Shown here piece by piece: positions 49,224-61,100 of a stretch of 64,000 nt of DNA. The first letter of the stretch is position 1; each line of letters opens with the position of its first letter. The stretch covers positions 880,354-944,353 of the forward strand of contig CAXIPT010000006.1 in NCBI GenBank assembly GCA_964030475.1, read 5' to 3'. This DNA is from Tethya wilhelma (taxonomy: Eukaryota > Porifera > Demospongiae > Tethyida > Tethyidae). Both the position numbers and the translations under genes were made by a program. The notes below the pieces were generated by a model. The model made no database searches, was not told the DNA's origin, and worked only from the letters and a program-made list of their open reading frames with translations.

Positions 49224-50321
49224 ATGAAGCTCTTCATCGTTGCAGCTGTGGTTCTTTTCATTGGCTGCACGATAGATACTACCATAGCAGAATCTGATCC
49301 TCTTGCTAACAATGTTGTGAAGGAGAAGTTGTTGCACCCCAATTTCATATCTGCTGTCCAAAGTGTGGAATCCGATGGTGTGCAAGAACTTGATGGAAGG
49401 ATCATCTATTTGGAAAATGCTGATTATCTAGGCTACTGGCTCAGCTACGAAGGTCCTTATGAATTTAATGGATATCAGACAAGCCTTCAAAGACTTAGAC
49501 AACTGTCTAAATATGATCTCGTTAATTGGCCTGGTTACAAGTGGAAAGTTTACTATATTGGTGGAGAGAATGGAGCAGTTGCACTAGAAAACCAGTCAAT
49601 TAAATATGGATACATGTCACATCTTACTGTGAATGAATATCTAGGAGATTGGCGATTTTATAATTTTTACGTCATCAAATATGCTCCTAACCCAGAATAT
49701 GATACGGATGTCCAACTCTACCTTACGGACATGACATTTGACTCAAATGGTACACCTACATCAATGAAAATTAGACATAATAGTCCCACAGGTGGCACTA
49801 TGGGTTTAGCTTACGATGAAAAACCCAATTATACAACCGGAACCGTTCACAATTCTATATGGAATGTATACATACCACCTGCATATGATGAGTTTGCTGT
49901 AATTTATACTCTTGACAACCGACAGAACAGCCAACCAGCAACATTTGAACGCTCAGTCTCGGTAGGATTTAGTAAAACTAATGGACAGTCAATCAGTAAA
50001 ACAGTGGAAGTTTCCTTGCAAGTAGAGCTTTCAGGTACATTCAAAGGAGTTTCGGGTAAAGCGACTGCTGGTGTCAAGTACTCTCAAACTTGGCAGCAGC
50101 AAACTTCGGAAACTTGGAGCATATCTACAACTACCAAGATAACTACTACTGTTGCAGCCGGAGATCTGCTTGAAGTACGTCAGCTCACTGGGTACTATGG
50201 AGAGAGACAGGGACAAATAGCAACAAGAGCAAAGTTTGTTCGGTTTGTTAATCCTGATACTGGTGAAGAAGTGGACCAACCACTGGAGCTGGAAAGAGGC
50301 AAGCAAAGTTTGAGTTGCTAA
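49224..50321 (+). CDS. Secreted aerolysin-like pore-forming protein, copy 3
   Basis: Intact intronless 365-codon gene, same length and ends as copy 1 and nearly identical except for residues about 136-153, where a block of substitutions is concentrated (EYLGDWRFYNFY against VHADFWQFPPIY). Signal peptide MKLFIVAAVVLFIGC; pore-forming module at about 215-345 with VRQLTGYYGE. TATA box at 49061. Its 3' flank (to about 50740) is the inverse of 26460-26880, so the whole gene with both flanks was copied. Confidence 0.8.
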   Translation: MKLFIVAAVVLFIGCTIDTTIAESDPLANNVVKEKLLHPNFISAVQSVESDGVQELDGRIIYLENADYLGYWLSYEGPYEFNGYQTSLQRLRQLSKYDLVNWPGYKWKVYYIGGENGAVALENQSIKYGYMSHLTVNEYLGDWRFYNFYVIKYAPNPEYDTDVQLYLTDMTFDSNGTPTSMKIRHNSPTGGTMGLAYDEKPNYTTGTVHNSIWNVYIPPAYDEFAVIYTLDNRQNSQPATFERSVSVGFSKTNGQSISKTVEVSLQVELSGTFKGVSGKATAGVKYSQTWQQQTSETWSISTTTKITTTVAAGDLLEVRQLTGYYGERQGQIATRAKFVRFVNPDTGEEVDQPLELERGKQSLSC

Positions 50322-50814
50322 CAATTTATGAGTATTATATAATACACTAGTATGTCATACGAGTCCTTTTTTTACAGCTGAATGAAAAATGTCATATAAT
50401 ATTAGAGCTATGGTACATACACTACTTAGCAGAGCCTATAAAGTTCATTGTATTCTACCTCTACTGAAACTTTCAACTTAGTTTCTGTTCACACTTTTTA
50501 ACAGTCAAAATTTGTACAAAGAGTGTTCCAAATTTAGTAAGCCTTATTTCACAAGTATAGTACAAAATTTCAAAGAAAAGCAGCTAGACTAAGCAGTGTA
50601 GGAATGGGCAATGCAGTAAAAGTATTAGAACAAGGCATTCATGGTCTCAATTTTGGCACATGACTTCTTCATTTTTTTCCTTTGTCTTATGGATCCTCAT
50701 GCATTGTCGTAAATGTAATGATCTGTACAATAGTACCATATAGTTTATTATTGCATTGGCTCAAATTCCTAGTAGAAGTATATAGTTGGCTATAAGCAAT
50801 GGAGTAAACTATTA

Positions 50815-51490
50815 GGTATCATACGTACGGTAGTACGTATAGTAGGAATGGGCCGACTGTCCCATAGACACAATACAAAATGTTGGTCACCATAAAAATC
50901 TAGTCAAACAAAATTAAGCCTTCAAACTTGCTCAGAGGCTCTAACTGGCAGATTACCAATCGCATGCAAGGCCTAAAACTCACAGAAACTTTCCTCAGCA
51001 CTCGTAGAGAGAGCTAGTGGGAAGCCACAACAGTGTCATTTTTGTTCTTCTAACGTACGTACGTACGTACGTACGTACTTTCTAACTGACTTACTTGAAA
51101 AGCATTTCCAGAAAACCAGAATGTGTTGAGCCAACTTTGACAGCACAAAGTAACTCCTTTTCATAGGTAGTATATTCCTTGATACTCGTTTACATCACAA
51201 ATAAGCCTAAACAAAAACTAGAAAGCTTTGAAACTGAGAATATAAATTCATGTACTTCAATGTAGCCATTTGTAGGTAGAGTTCAAAGGTCATTGATTAT
51301 CCACGTGGCATTTAATACGCATGCGCATTAGCTGCTCTAGCAGACAATAGCTGCTACTCAGATAACTCAAGCTTTTTGTAAGGACTAACCAGTTTCTGAT
51401 GGTCTCCTCACCGTAGTGTTGAAAAAAGTGAATGAACAAGTAGTAAAAATTTCAAAAAAATAAGCAGTGTAGGAATGGGCAGTGCTGTAA
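50815..51490. repeat. 650-bp dispersed unit ending at an N
   Basis: Begins ATCATACGTACGGTAGTACG and contains an expanded ACGTACGTACGT run (51054-51078) where other copies have fewer units. Stops in the foldback end at the N at 51491, beyond which PRMT5 begins abruptly. Confidence 0.8.
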
Positions 51491-51491
51491 N

Positions 51492-52329
51492 TTGTGTGCT
51501 AACAATAAGAAGCTTGGCATTGGTAAGACTGTAGACCTCATTTATAATGTTTTCGATGTTGTAGAGTAAGATTTGGTAAAGATCATCAAATTAAAAAGCT
51601 TAGCATCAAGTAAATCTTGATTCATGCAAGTTATAGCTCAAGCAATTTTTGAAATAGAGATCATACTACGCATGGTCATGTATGGACTGCTTGTATGTAT
51701 ATAGATATGTGTAATAACTTTAATGGTTTTAAAGTTTGAGTGCTATTGAATTATAGCTAGCTAGTGAATAGACACTGTTAATAGTGCATGCATTATATCT
51801 CCACTCTGTTCCAGTTCTGGAGCTGTGTTCTCCTCTCCCCTCCTATTCTGTCCTGGAGAGATGGTTGGGAGAGCCATTCCGTGCTGTCATCATGGCAACG
51901 GATCTCTTCCTCACTAATAAACGAGGTAAACATACTCACAAACTAGCGTTGGCTGAACAAAGCCATTAGTAGTGCATCTGATAATAGCTGCATGTAGCTG
52001 TAAGCGATTAAAATTATGGAACAATATTTTTTAGAGTAAGTGGTCTTAAGCATATCCACACACATATCACCAATATAATTTTTATCATGATTTATTCACA
52101 AAAATGAGGAAGTTGCAGACCTAAACAGCAAAATTTTAAGACTTTGTGTACATAACTTTTGTATTGGCTGTAGTATTTACGGAAGTGGTTGTCATAAATA
52201 CATGTTAATGCATGTGATGTTCTCAATGTGCTACAGGTAAATATCCTAGTCCAAGTTGGGGAAACCTGTCAGGTTTGAAATACATACACAATGTCATATT
52301 CTATAGATTGTCTGTGTAAATTTGTTGTG

Positions 52330-52375
<46 letters not shown>

Positions 52376-54464
52376 TGAGTGAGAGTGTGGTCACTGTCAT
52401 GGTAATTAACTGATTGTGAAATGCATGGCTTCATCAATCTCAGGCTATCCTGTGTTGTCTAGACCATTGCAAGCTTTTGTACAAAAGCTCTTCAAGGTAA
52501 ATAACATGTTTGCATGGTCTTCCTATATACAAATTTATTAATAGTCTTTTTACACAGCATAAAATTATATTGTGAGAATTAAGGGGGAAAGCACCTTGGT
52601 TTGTGAGACTATAAACCAGCTGCCAGCATGCAGGTGCTGAAAGTATTTTTCTTTTTATATCTTTCAGTTTGATGCTCAAGTGATACTTACTGGAGCGTGT
52701 AGAGTGGAACATGTAAGTATTAATGACAGTAGGAACATTTCACAGAGTAAAACTTTGGTTGTGTGTGCATATGCATATGCATGGATAGCTACCTGTAGCT
52801 CTTGTTAAACATACTCCTGTATCCAACTGTGCAGAATAGTCTTAGACTATTGCCAGAAATTTGAGTTTTGTGACAATTATTACTTGTAACTTTTTGAAAA
52901 ATATAGGGTATACATACGTATCAAGAGTACCTCAATCATCTCTATAAGGTATGACACGCACGCACACACCCACACCCACGCACGCATGCACATGCACACA
53001 CGCACACACCCACACCCACCCACACCCACACACCCACACACCCACACACACACACACACACACAGACCCAACCAGCTGCCTCTTGCATCGAGACATTCGC
53101 TAAAGGTTACGAAGATTACCTACAATGTCCATTACAGGTATACCCTATGATGAGCATTATTTAGAGTATAAGCTGTACTATGTATAACATACATATAATA
53201 TTGTATACAGCCTCTCATGGACAATCTGGACTCTCAAACGTATGAGATATTTGAGAAAGATCCCATCAAGTACATCCAATATGAAAAGGTAAGCACACGT
53301 ACATGGCATGAAACTAGCTAGAGTTTCAATCTGTATTATAGTACATGTCTCATGCTCTATAACAGCACTTTTCGTTACATTTATACACACAGTACTCTTT
53401 TCATTAGAATCAGCCTGAAAAAAATCTTGCAAATGATATGTAAATTGTCACGTTTCAGTGGGCAAAAGCAAAAAAATTACAAATAGAAGACGTGTTCAAA
53501 TAGTCATGATATTCTAAATACATAGCCTGTACAGAATCATATCTGTTAAGGTACAACAATACACCAGACCACAATATAAAGGATTAGCTTGCATGACGTT
53601 ATGGTACCAAAGAAAACATCTTGAATCTTCTGCGTATTGAACTCCATTCATGAAGCTTAAGGTTGTGTGATGCTGGGACTTTCCATCACAATGAGAGCAT
53701 TCAAACGATATCCATTTTTCTCTGATTTGTATGATGTATCAGTAAATGATCATGCAGTTTAATTGTAGGTGTACAGTAGCAATGCTTGTCGATATTATTT
53801 CATGATGATACTTTATGCAGGCTGTTGCAAGAGCATTAACAAACAGAGTGCCAGATGAGGAGAAAGATAAAATAACGTATGTTGTTCTAAATCAGAGAAT
53901 ACTATCACATCAATCTCTGTATGGATCAGTGTACTTATTCTTTGCTTTAGTGATTGCATTTTGCTGCTATAAATGGTGTACATGTGTGGGTGTGGGTGGG
54001 TGGATAGTTGAGGATAGTTGAGGATAATATAGGACAGATTTTTCAAGTAAAACTTTCATTAGGTAATACATAATTTTATTGCATTCTTACTTTGATCTGT
54101 TCGAGCAAATTTTCTCTTACCATGTACCATGCATTCCAGCTATATGTCTAAATGTTTGAATGCATGCATGCTGCACAGTGTGATCATGGTGGTAGGAGCC
54201 GGCAGAGGTCCTCTCGTTGATGCTTCTCTTCGTGGAGCAAAGTCTGCAAATAGACGAGTGAAGATCTACGCTGTTGAGAAGAACCCTGGAGCAGTTGTTA
54301 CGTAAGTTAAGAAAATTTTTGGCCCATAGTACTAGTTATTTGTGTTTTCCATGTTTCTTTGCTTTTTAGCTTGCTAAACCGTCAGTCAGAGGAGTGGGGA
54401 AGCCATGTTAGTGTTGTGTCATGTGACATGAGAGTGTGGAAAGCTCCTGAACAGGTGATAATGA

Positions 54465-54536
<72 letters not shown>

Positions 54537-54981
54537 ACATGCCATGTGCACAGTGCGTACAAGTGTCACTGGTATGTTTCTAATAAGTTTCTTGTTAATA
54601 CTTTCTTCATACACACACACATGTATACTTTGTTTCCTTGATTACAGGCTGACATCTTAGTGAGTGAGCTCCTGGGATCATTTGGTGATAACGAGCTCTC
54701 GCCAGAGTGTCTGGATGGAGCACAGTCTTTCCTTAAACGTAAGCACACATTTATTTTGGCATTAAAAATTTGCTGTCTTTAATATGAAAAGTACAATGTC
54801 ATAGCATGTATAATATTATGCACTTGCTATCTTAGCTAGTGGTATCATTATCCCTTCCGCCTACACTTCTTATCTTGCACCATTGTCTTCTCCAAAACTA
54901 CACATGGAGGTTTCCTTCTGCAAAGAGAAGGAAAAGGTATGCCATATATCGTAACTAAAGTTTGATTCTTGCTTTAATGTT

Positions 54982-55040
<59 letters not shown>

Positions 55041-56545
55041 NTATACATTTGCTCACTACGAAACACCATATGTAGTTCGTCTACAAAATGCTACTACCAT
55101 TTCAGAGCCTCAACCATGCTTCACTTTCAACCACCCAAACTATGGTGAATACTACCGTATAGCACAAAAATTTGGTGGATTTTAATATTGGCAGATTGGC
55201 GGTTTTGGTAAGGACTGCCAATATTAAATCCGCCAAACCGTCATTTTTGCGCATGCACGTATGGAATACGTGTATTGCTGCGTGCGCAAACGCCAAAATA
55301 AAATCTGCCAATCATGAAATTTTTGACAATCCGCCAAATTTTGTGCTATACAGTATTCAGAGAAAATAGTATGACATTGTATGTTTGACCTACAATCATT
55401 TCACGTAGGCTTGTCAAGTAAGGCAATTTTTAGATTCTACATCTTCCTTCATTTGATACTCTCTTAATTGTTACAAAATCTAAAGTTGTGTCCTGTGTAT
55501 TTGTCAACAGATGTTCCGATTGTTAACGATCGCTATGCCTGTCTTCGTTTTCCCGTAACCGAGTCTTGTGTTTTACATGGATTCTCTGGCTACTTTGACA
55601 CTGTTCTGTACGATGACATCACCCTTAGTAAGTCACCATGGTATGTATAAGTGTATAAGATGTATTGCTACATCTGATTACACAACTACTCAAGTTTGCA
55701 TGATCACCAAAGCAAGCCATAATAAACAGTAGCTAGACAGCGTACCCCGGCTCTTTCTAATCTTTGCATATGTGCTGGAATCTTATCATTATTCAAGGTG
55801 ATACGTTATAGTCACATCATACCATGTTCCATTATGTACATTCAGGTATTCTCCCACAGACTCATTCTGACGGTATGATCAGCTGGTTTCCCATCTACTT
55901 TCCAATTAAGGTACACTACTAGTGATCCCTGCCACATGTAGTAATGGGTTGATTCAATTGGCCACGGTCCAGGATGACTTTAATTGTCTGTACAATGGAA
56001 CAGTGGTGGATACTGGATTGTGAGAAAAGGGGATTCTAATGAATGTGTGCCCTGGCACTTCCAGTTTTAAGCCCCACCTCTTTAGTATGCGTCTAGTTCA
56101 AAGTTTGCCAGAACAAGGCAAAAAAAACCAAAAAAACTGGCAAGAGTCAGGTAGAAACTGAACAAAAGAACTGTATAAATTATTGAATAAAAATTTGTAT
56201 TTTTCTATTTCACATTCTTGGCCAGGCTTACTTAAAGGGGGATTCCTTTGCACCTGGATCCATCACTGGGGAATGCTCTATGTTAAATTGTATGAATGAA
56301 TCTCTAAGCTGACTAGCAGTGTATACTAGCTAGCTAGTCGATCTTGTCTAGCTTTTTTCATGGAATTGATAAAATTTGTGCCATTTATGTAGGAGCCTGT
56401 GTTTGTGCCTTCTTCTACTGAGGTCGAAGTTCACATGTGGCGTCTGTGCACAGACAAGAAGGTGTGGTACGAGTGGTGTGTCACACAACCACAGATTACA
56501 AATATTCATAACCCAAAGGGACGTTCGTACTGGATAGGACTGTGA
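51492..56545 (+). CDS. PRMT5: PRMT5, type II protein arginine methyltransferase (5' end missing at gap)
   Basis: Sixteen exons in phase: 51492-51522 (partial), 51815-51925, 52444-52496, 52668-52712, 52907-52948, 53066-53137, 53211-53288, 53821-53876, 54179-54301, 54370-54454, 54648-54738, 54836-54936, 55042-55144, 55511-55627, 55846-55910 and 56393-56545 (TGA). The 441 residues match human PRMT5 from LCDYSKR to the end, so about 195 N-terminal residues are lost beyond the N at 51491. The TIM-barrel end includes [10 protein letters not shown] and [20 protein letters not shown]; the SAM site is [14 protein letters not shown] and YAVEKNP; the double-E catalytic loop is [19 protein letters not shown]; the beta-barrel ends [15 protein letters not shown]5 with MEP50 makes symmetric dimethylarginine on histones and Sm proteins. 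The acceptor at 55041 is obscured by an N. Confidence 0.95.
52955..53062 (+). repeat. CA-rich microsatellite at a PRMT5 3' splice site
   Basis: Interrupted CA/CCCACA repeats end in CACAG, the acceptor of the exon at 53066. Confidence 0.95.
54468..54530 (+). repeat. GT microsatellite just inside a PRMT5 5' splice site
   Basis: Pure (GT)n begins about 14 bases after the donor at 54455. Confidence 0.95.
54984..55041 (+). repeat. CT microsatellite at a PRMT5 3' splice site, with N
   Basis: Pure (CT)n runs up to the N at 55041; the exon begins at 55042 by homology, so the AG acceptor is hidden in a miscounted repeat. Confidence 0.9.
55153..55356. mobile_element. MITE, TACNGTA family, in a PRMT5 intron
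   Basis: Left end CTACCGTATAGCACAAAAAT; the right end reads ATACTGTATAGCACAAAATT on the other strand. The interior carries TTGGCGG/CCGCCAA pairs like the element at 16742. About 204 bp. Confidence 0.85.
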
Positions 56546-58148
56546 GAGACTGTATGTATGAGACATATTATTGTAAAGACTTGCATAGAATTCCTTTTTT
56601 CTTTCGTTTGGATTAATCATCTACAAAATCTTCTCTTACATAATAATTATGATTTCTGATCAATTTTGATTGTTGCTACATGTAATGTGCAGCTAGCCAT
56701 GTGCACATCATGCATATCATTATGCTGTCATTGGCTATCATAGAAATTATTGAGTTTGAGGTACAAAAAATTTAACTGTTTAACACAACCTACTACCCAC
56801 CCACTTGGGCCACTCACTTATACACACAATCATACATGACTTGTACATACCAATGCACATTAAACTATACTGGAATATTAGTGCTGTCATGCAATGCTCT
56901 TAATTAAGTGCCAATTAAGAGAGTATATACACTGAAAAGCACTCAAAATTCACAGTACGGTAGTACTGGGTACACATGCAGGCCGTGAATGGCATGGACG
57001 GACCATTAGCGCAATACAAAATTAATACTCATGTGAATAACTCTGCAAAAACTGAGTGTTTTTGTTAATACTGTATGTCTGCAGGCCTATATATCGATCT
57101 TTGCCAAATTAATTTTAAGGGCTGAATATTTTCATTTGACCGTTAACTTAAATAAGCTTATACGAGCACAAGATTAAAGTCTTAAGTGTACAAGTCGTAT
57201 CACTTTGTTCAAACAGCATACTACAAAAGTTTTACAAATTAAATGTTTCTGATATCGCTTGCGATCAATTACGAGACACGTCTGCATAACTCATGACTTG
57301 TACATACCAATGTACCAATGTACCATGACTTGTACGTACCAATCTTGTACTGTTTGAATGTAATGTACTTGTTTTTCAGAAGAAAAGACTGAGTTGTACA
57401 CTGCAATAATGTTTATCATGTTCTCGTGAGTCGGATGTCAACAAGTCATCATAAATAAAATAATAAATATTTTGCAGTTTAGCAAAATAATAACAGATCT
57501 TTAAAGTTATACACTTTGTTATAATAAGCACTAAGTCTTCTGTTTAAAGTTATATACCCAATTGCAAGACTCTATTCTAGCTTAAACTAAGGAAGGCTTG
57601 TTACCCACAACTAAATCTGAAAGTGTTATGTATATATACAGCTAATCCAACATGTCAGCATTTTCGACAGAGGTAAGAAGAATAATTATTTCTATAATAA
57701 ATTATAATTATATGCCTGTGTGCATAAAATTAACAGTGTGATAATAGTAATCATACTTACTGCCGTATATATACATAAAATAGTTGTACTATGAGTATCT
57801 AGTGTGTAGTTGTATAGAGGGCTGTTGTATGTATTCCGAGGGTGCAGCCTGAGGGAAGACATACAACAGCACAAAGGTACCAGGCTCTCTCCTTCCTTAT
57901 TTTTGAAGAAAATATATATGCGAAGCAGGAGCCTGGGAACGAGGCTAGTATTAGTGGTCACTTATTAAACTCAGCTGATTTTACCCTAGGGTACAAGACA
58001 TAATTTACATTATTTTATAATTATTAATTCATTATACAGCTATATTATTAGAGACTTTGTACATTTAAGTGGATAAAAAAAACCCAAAAAACCAGCTAAA
58101 TCCATACAATTTTTGTTGGCATTGATACGAACAACCACCGGTACCGGA
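56546..58148. other. Intergenic between PRMT5 and the beta-helix receptor gene
   Basis: A+T-rich; CATGACTTGTACATACCAAT is repeated near 56836 and 57291 with a shorter third copy at 57324. At 57880-57945 an imperfect hairpin (CAGGCTCTCTCCTTCCTTAT with GAGCCTGGGAACGAGGCT) is a short dispersed repeat also seen near 18525-18560 and 20757-20812. No convincing exon. Confidence 0.5.
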
Positions 58149-61100
58149 ATGACAAGATTTCCTATTTTACTGTCTATACTAGCTGCTATAGTCACATTAC
58201 GATCCCCCATCATATCAGTGTCAGCTGAAACCTACTATATTGTACCAGACCACACCTCTTGTCCCACTGAGACCACACTCACCAGCAGTGGATCATTTCC
58301 TGTCACACCCACTGACGACACCCCATTGGACGAGGATACAACATGCCTGACTCTCACTCAATTGCAATATAGTGCCCAGCTTCAGTCAGACTCAGAACCT
58401 ATTTCCCCTACACTGCTAATCTTTGCTCCTGGTAATCACATTCTGAGTTCTCGTCTTTGGATAGTAAATGTCAAAAATCTAATCTTGCGTGTTGCACATC
58501 AAAACACTTCTGTTAAGATTATATGTACAAATTCCGCAGGCTTTGGTTTTGTGGCCATACCTGAGGTCAGTGTTAGTGGTCTAGAGTTCAGTGGCTGCCA
58601 GGAGAACTCTGTGAGATGGGTTGATCAGCTGAGGATGGAAAACTGTAGATTTCAAAATGGACATGGAATGGAATTGAGGAACGTAAAGAACGCAACTTTT
58701 GAAAGAAGCTTTTTCATCTCTCTCACTGCATTTAAAGAGGTTACAATTTTATGGCACCATACTAATTCAGGTGGAGCTATTGCTGCCTTTGATAGCAATA
58801 TTTACATGACCGAGTGCCTCTTTGAAAAGAATTCAGCTCATGGTGGTCAAGGTGGTGCAATAGCAACAGAGCATACACAATGTCATGCTAACCACATTAT
58901 TCTCATACGAGAGAGTAGATTTATTCGTAACAAAGCAAACAACTATGGAGCCATAGCTACATCCAGGGGTAGCATAAGTATATACAGAAGCTACTTCAAC
59001 GGAAATGCTGCACAGCAACATATTGGAGCAATATGGAGTGGGGGTAACATTAGCATACATGGTTGTGTCTTCAGCAGCAATACAGCACAATATACAACTG
59101 GAGCAATAGCAACGCCTAGTGGTACTATTAACATACATGAAAGTACCTTCAGTAACAATTCAGCAGTCAATCTAGCTGGCGTATTGTGGACAGATATGGG
59201 GATTATTAACATTTATGATAGTAATTTTCATAGCAACACAGCAGGTAGTGGTGGCGTTATATGGATATCACAAGGCAGTATCAACATATTCAATTCCAAC
59301 TTCAGCATGAATAGAGCAAGGTCAGGTGGTGTACTGCAGAGTGCTTATCAGATCTTGATTAGTATTCATGATAGTAAGTTCACTTTTAACACAGTAGACA
59401 CCTTGGGTGGTGTGTTGTATCTTACATTAAATACCAGTGAGCATAACGTGATCACTAATTGTATCTTCAATCATAACCATGCTAGAAGCGGTAGTGCAAT
59501 TTATGTCACACCAGATAAGGATTCTTTGTTGGCATACCTCAAGTTTGATGGCTTTCTACAGTTCACAAATAATTTAGCAAGTACAGGTGTTGTCTATGCA
59601 TCTCAAAGCACCTTGTTCTTTTCAGGTAACACAATCTTTTCACTCAATATTGGATCATTGTATGTTTTCAATAGCAATGTAACTCTTGATGGACATACAA
59701 ACTTTTTGAATAACTCTGGCTCACATGACACTAATGTTGAAGAGGGAGGAGCAATCACTGCATTTCAGAGTGAGATTCTGTTTTATGGAGAAGTCAACAT
59801 TCTTGACAGTGCTAACACTGATCAATATGGTGGTGCCATTTTGTCCTCTGGGAGTAAATTCTATCTGTATGGAAATACAACTCTTGCAGGCAACACAGCA
59901 TTGTCTGGTGGAGGAATCTGTGCCTATCAGAGTGAGCTGAATTTTGAAGGAAGAACCATACTGTCAAAGAACATTGCAACAATGAAGGGTGGAGGAATCT
60001 ATGCTATAGGCTCAACAGTAAAACTGGCTGGAATTGGAGGTCAGATTGAGTTTATCGAGAATAGAGCTGAGAAAGGAGGTGCTATTTGTCTTGAACTCAA
60101 TGCTAAACTTTACGTCATAAAGTCCAAGCCTGATAATAGCCTTCAATGTGCTCAAGATGGTTCTTACTGCATTGGACAAAATCTTTCAAGTCTATTATTG
60201 TACTTTACAAGAAACTCAGCAGAATATGGTGGAGCGTTGTTTGTTTCTGATGACACAAGCTCTGGTACATGTACAGCAACTAGAGACTCTACAACAATAA
60301 TATCAGATTCTAGTAGTGAGTGCTTCTTTCAAAATCTTGCTTCGTATTCTTCTCATCCTCTCAATATAATTGTGAAAAATTCGTACTTTGTTGATAATTT
60401 TGCAAATAGAGCTGGTGCAACATTGTTTGGTGGCCTATTAGATAGGTGTACAATTAATCCTTTTGCAGAAGTCTTTCGAAAGTACCAAAATCTTTATCCA
60501 TTTGAGGACACATCCAATCTTAAACAAGATGTTTTGTCTTATCTAACCAATAGCACAAATCTTCAATTGTATGATATTCTGAACCAATCTGAGGTGTCGT
60601 CTAAGCCAGTTCATGTGTGCTTTTGTGTAAATGGTAAACCTGATTGTGACAGTCATCAACCACCAACAATAGCAGTTCAGAAGGGAAAAACTTTCCCAGT
60701 ATCACTTGTCGCTGTAGACCAAATCGGAAATCCAATTCCTTCTTCAGTGAGAGCAGTTTTATCCTCAACTTTTGGCGGACTTGCTGAAGGACAGAGTACA
60801 CAAGTAACAATGGCAGAGTGTACCCAGTTGAACTTCACTATAACCTCTCCACGTGATTCAGAGCAGCTTATTTTGTATGCTGAGGGTCCATGTAGCAACC
60901 TAGGAATTTCTCAAAATCGTGTAAATGTGACATTTATTCCTTGCAATTGTCCAATTGGTTTCATTCAAACTGCACAGCAGTCTAATTGTAGCTGTGAATG
61001 TGATTCTTGTCTCTCAAACTTCATAACCAGTTGTTCCATTTCTGCTTCATCTATTCAGAGAAAGAACAATGTTTGGATAAGTTATATCAATGAAACTGAG

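Noticed and set aside
57639..57690. ATG followed by GAG and GTAAGA near 57651, as a first exon of the beta-helix gene
   Set aside because: No downstream acceptor joins it in frame to the long open frame, which has its own ATG and signal peptide at 58149.
58113..58148. Upstream extension of the beta-helix frame to 58113
   Set aside because: The codon at 58113 is TTG; the first ATG at 58149 begins directly with a good signal peptide.
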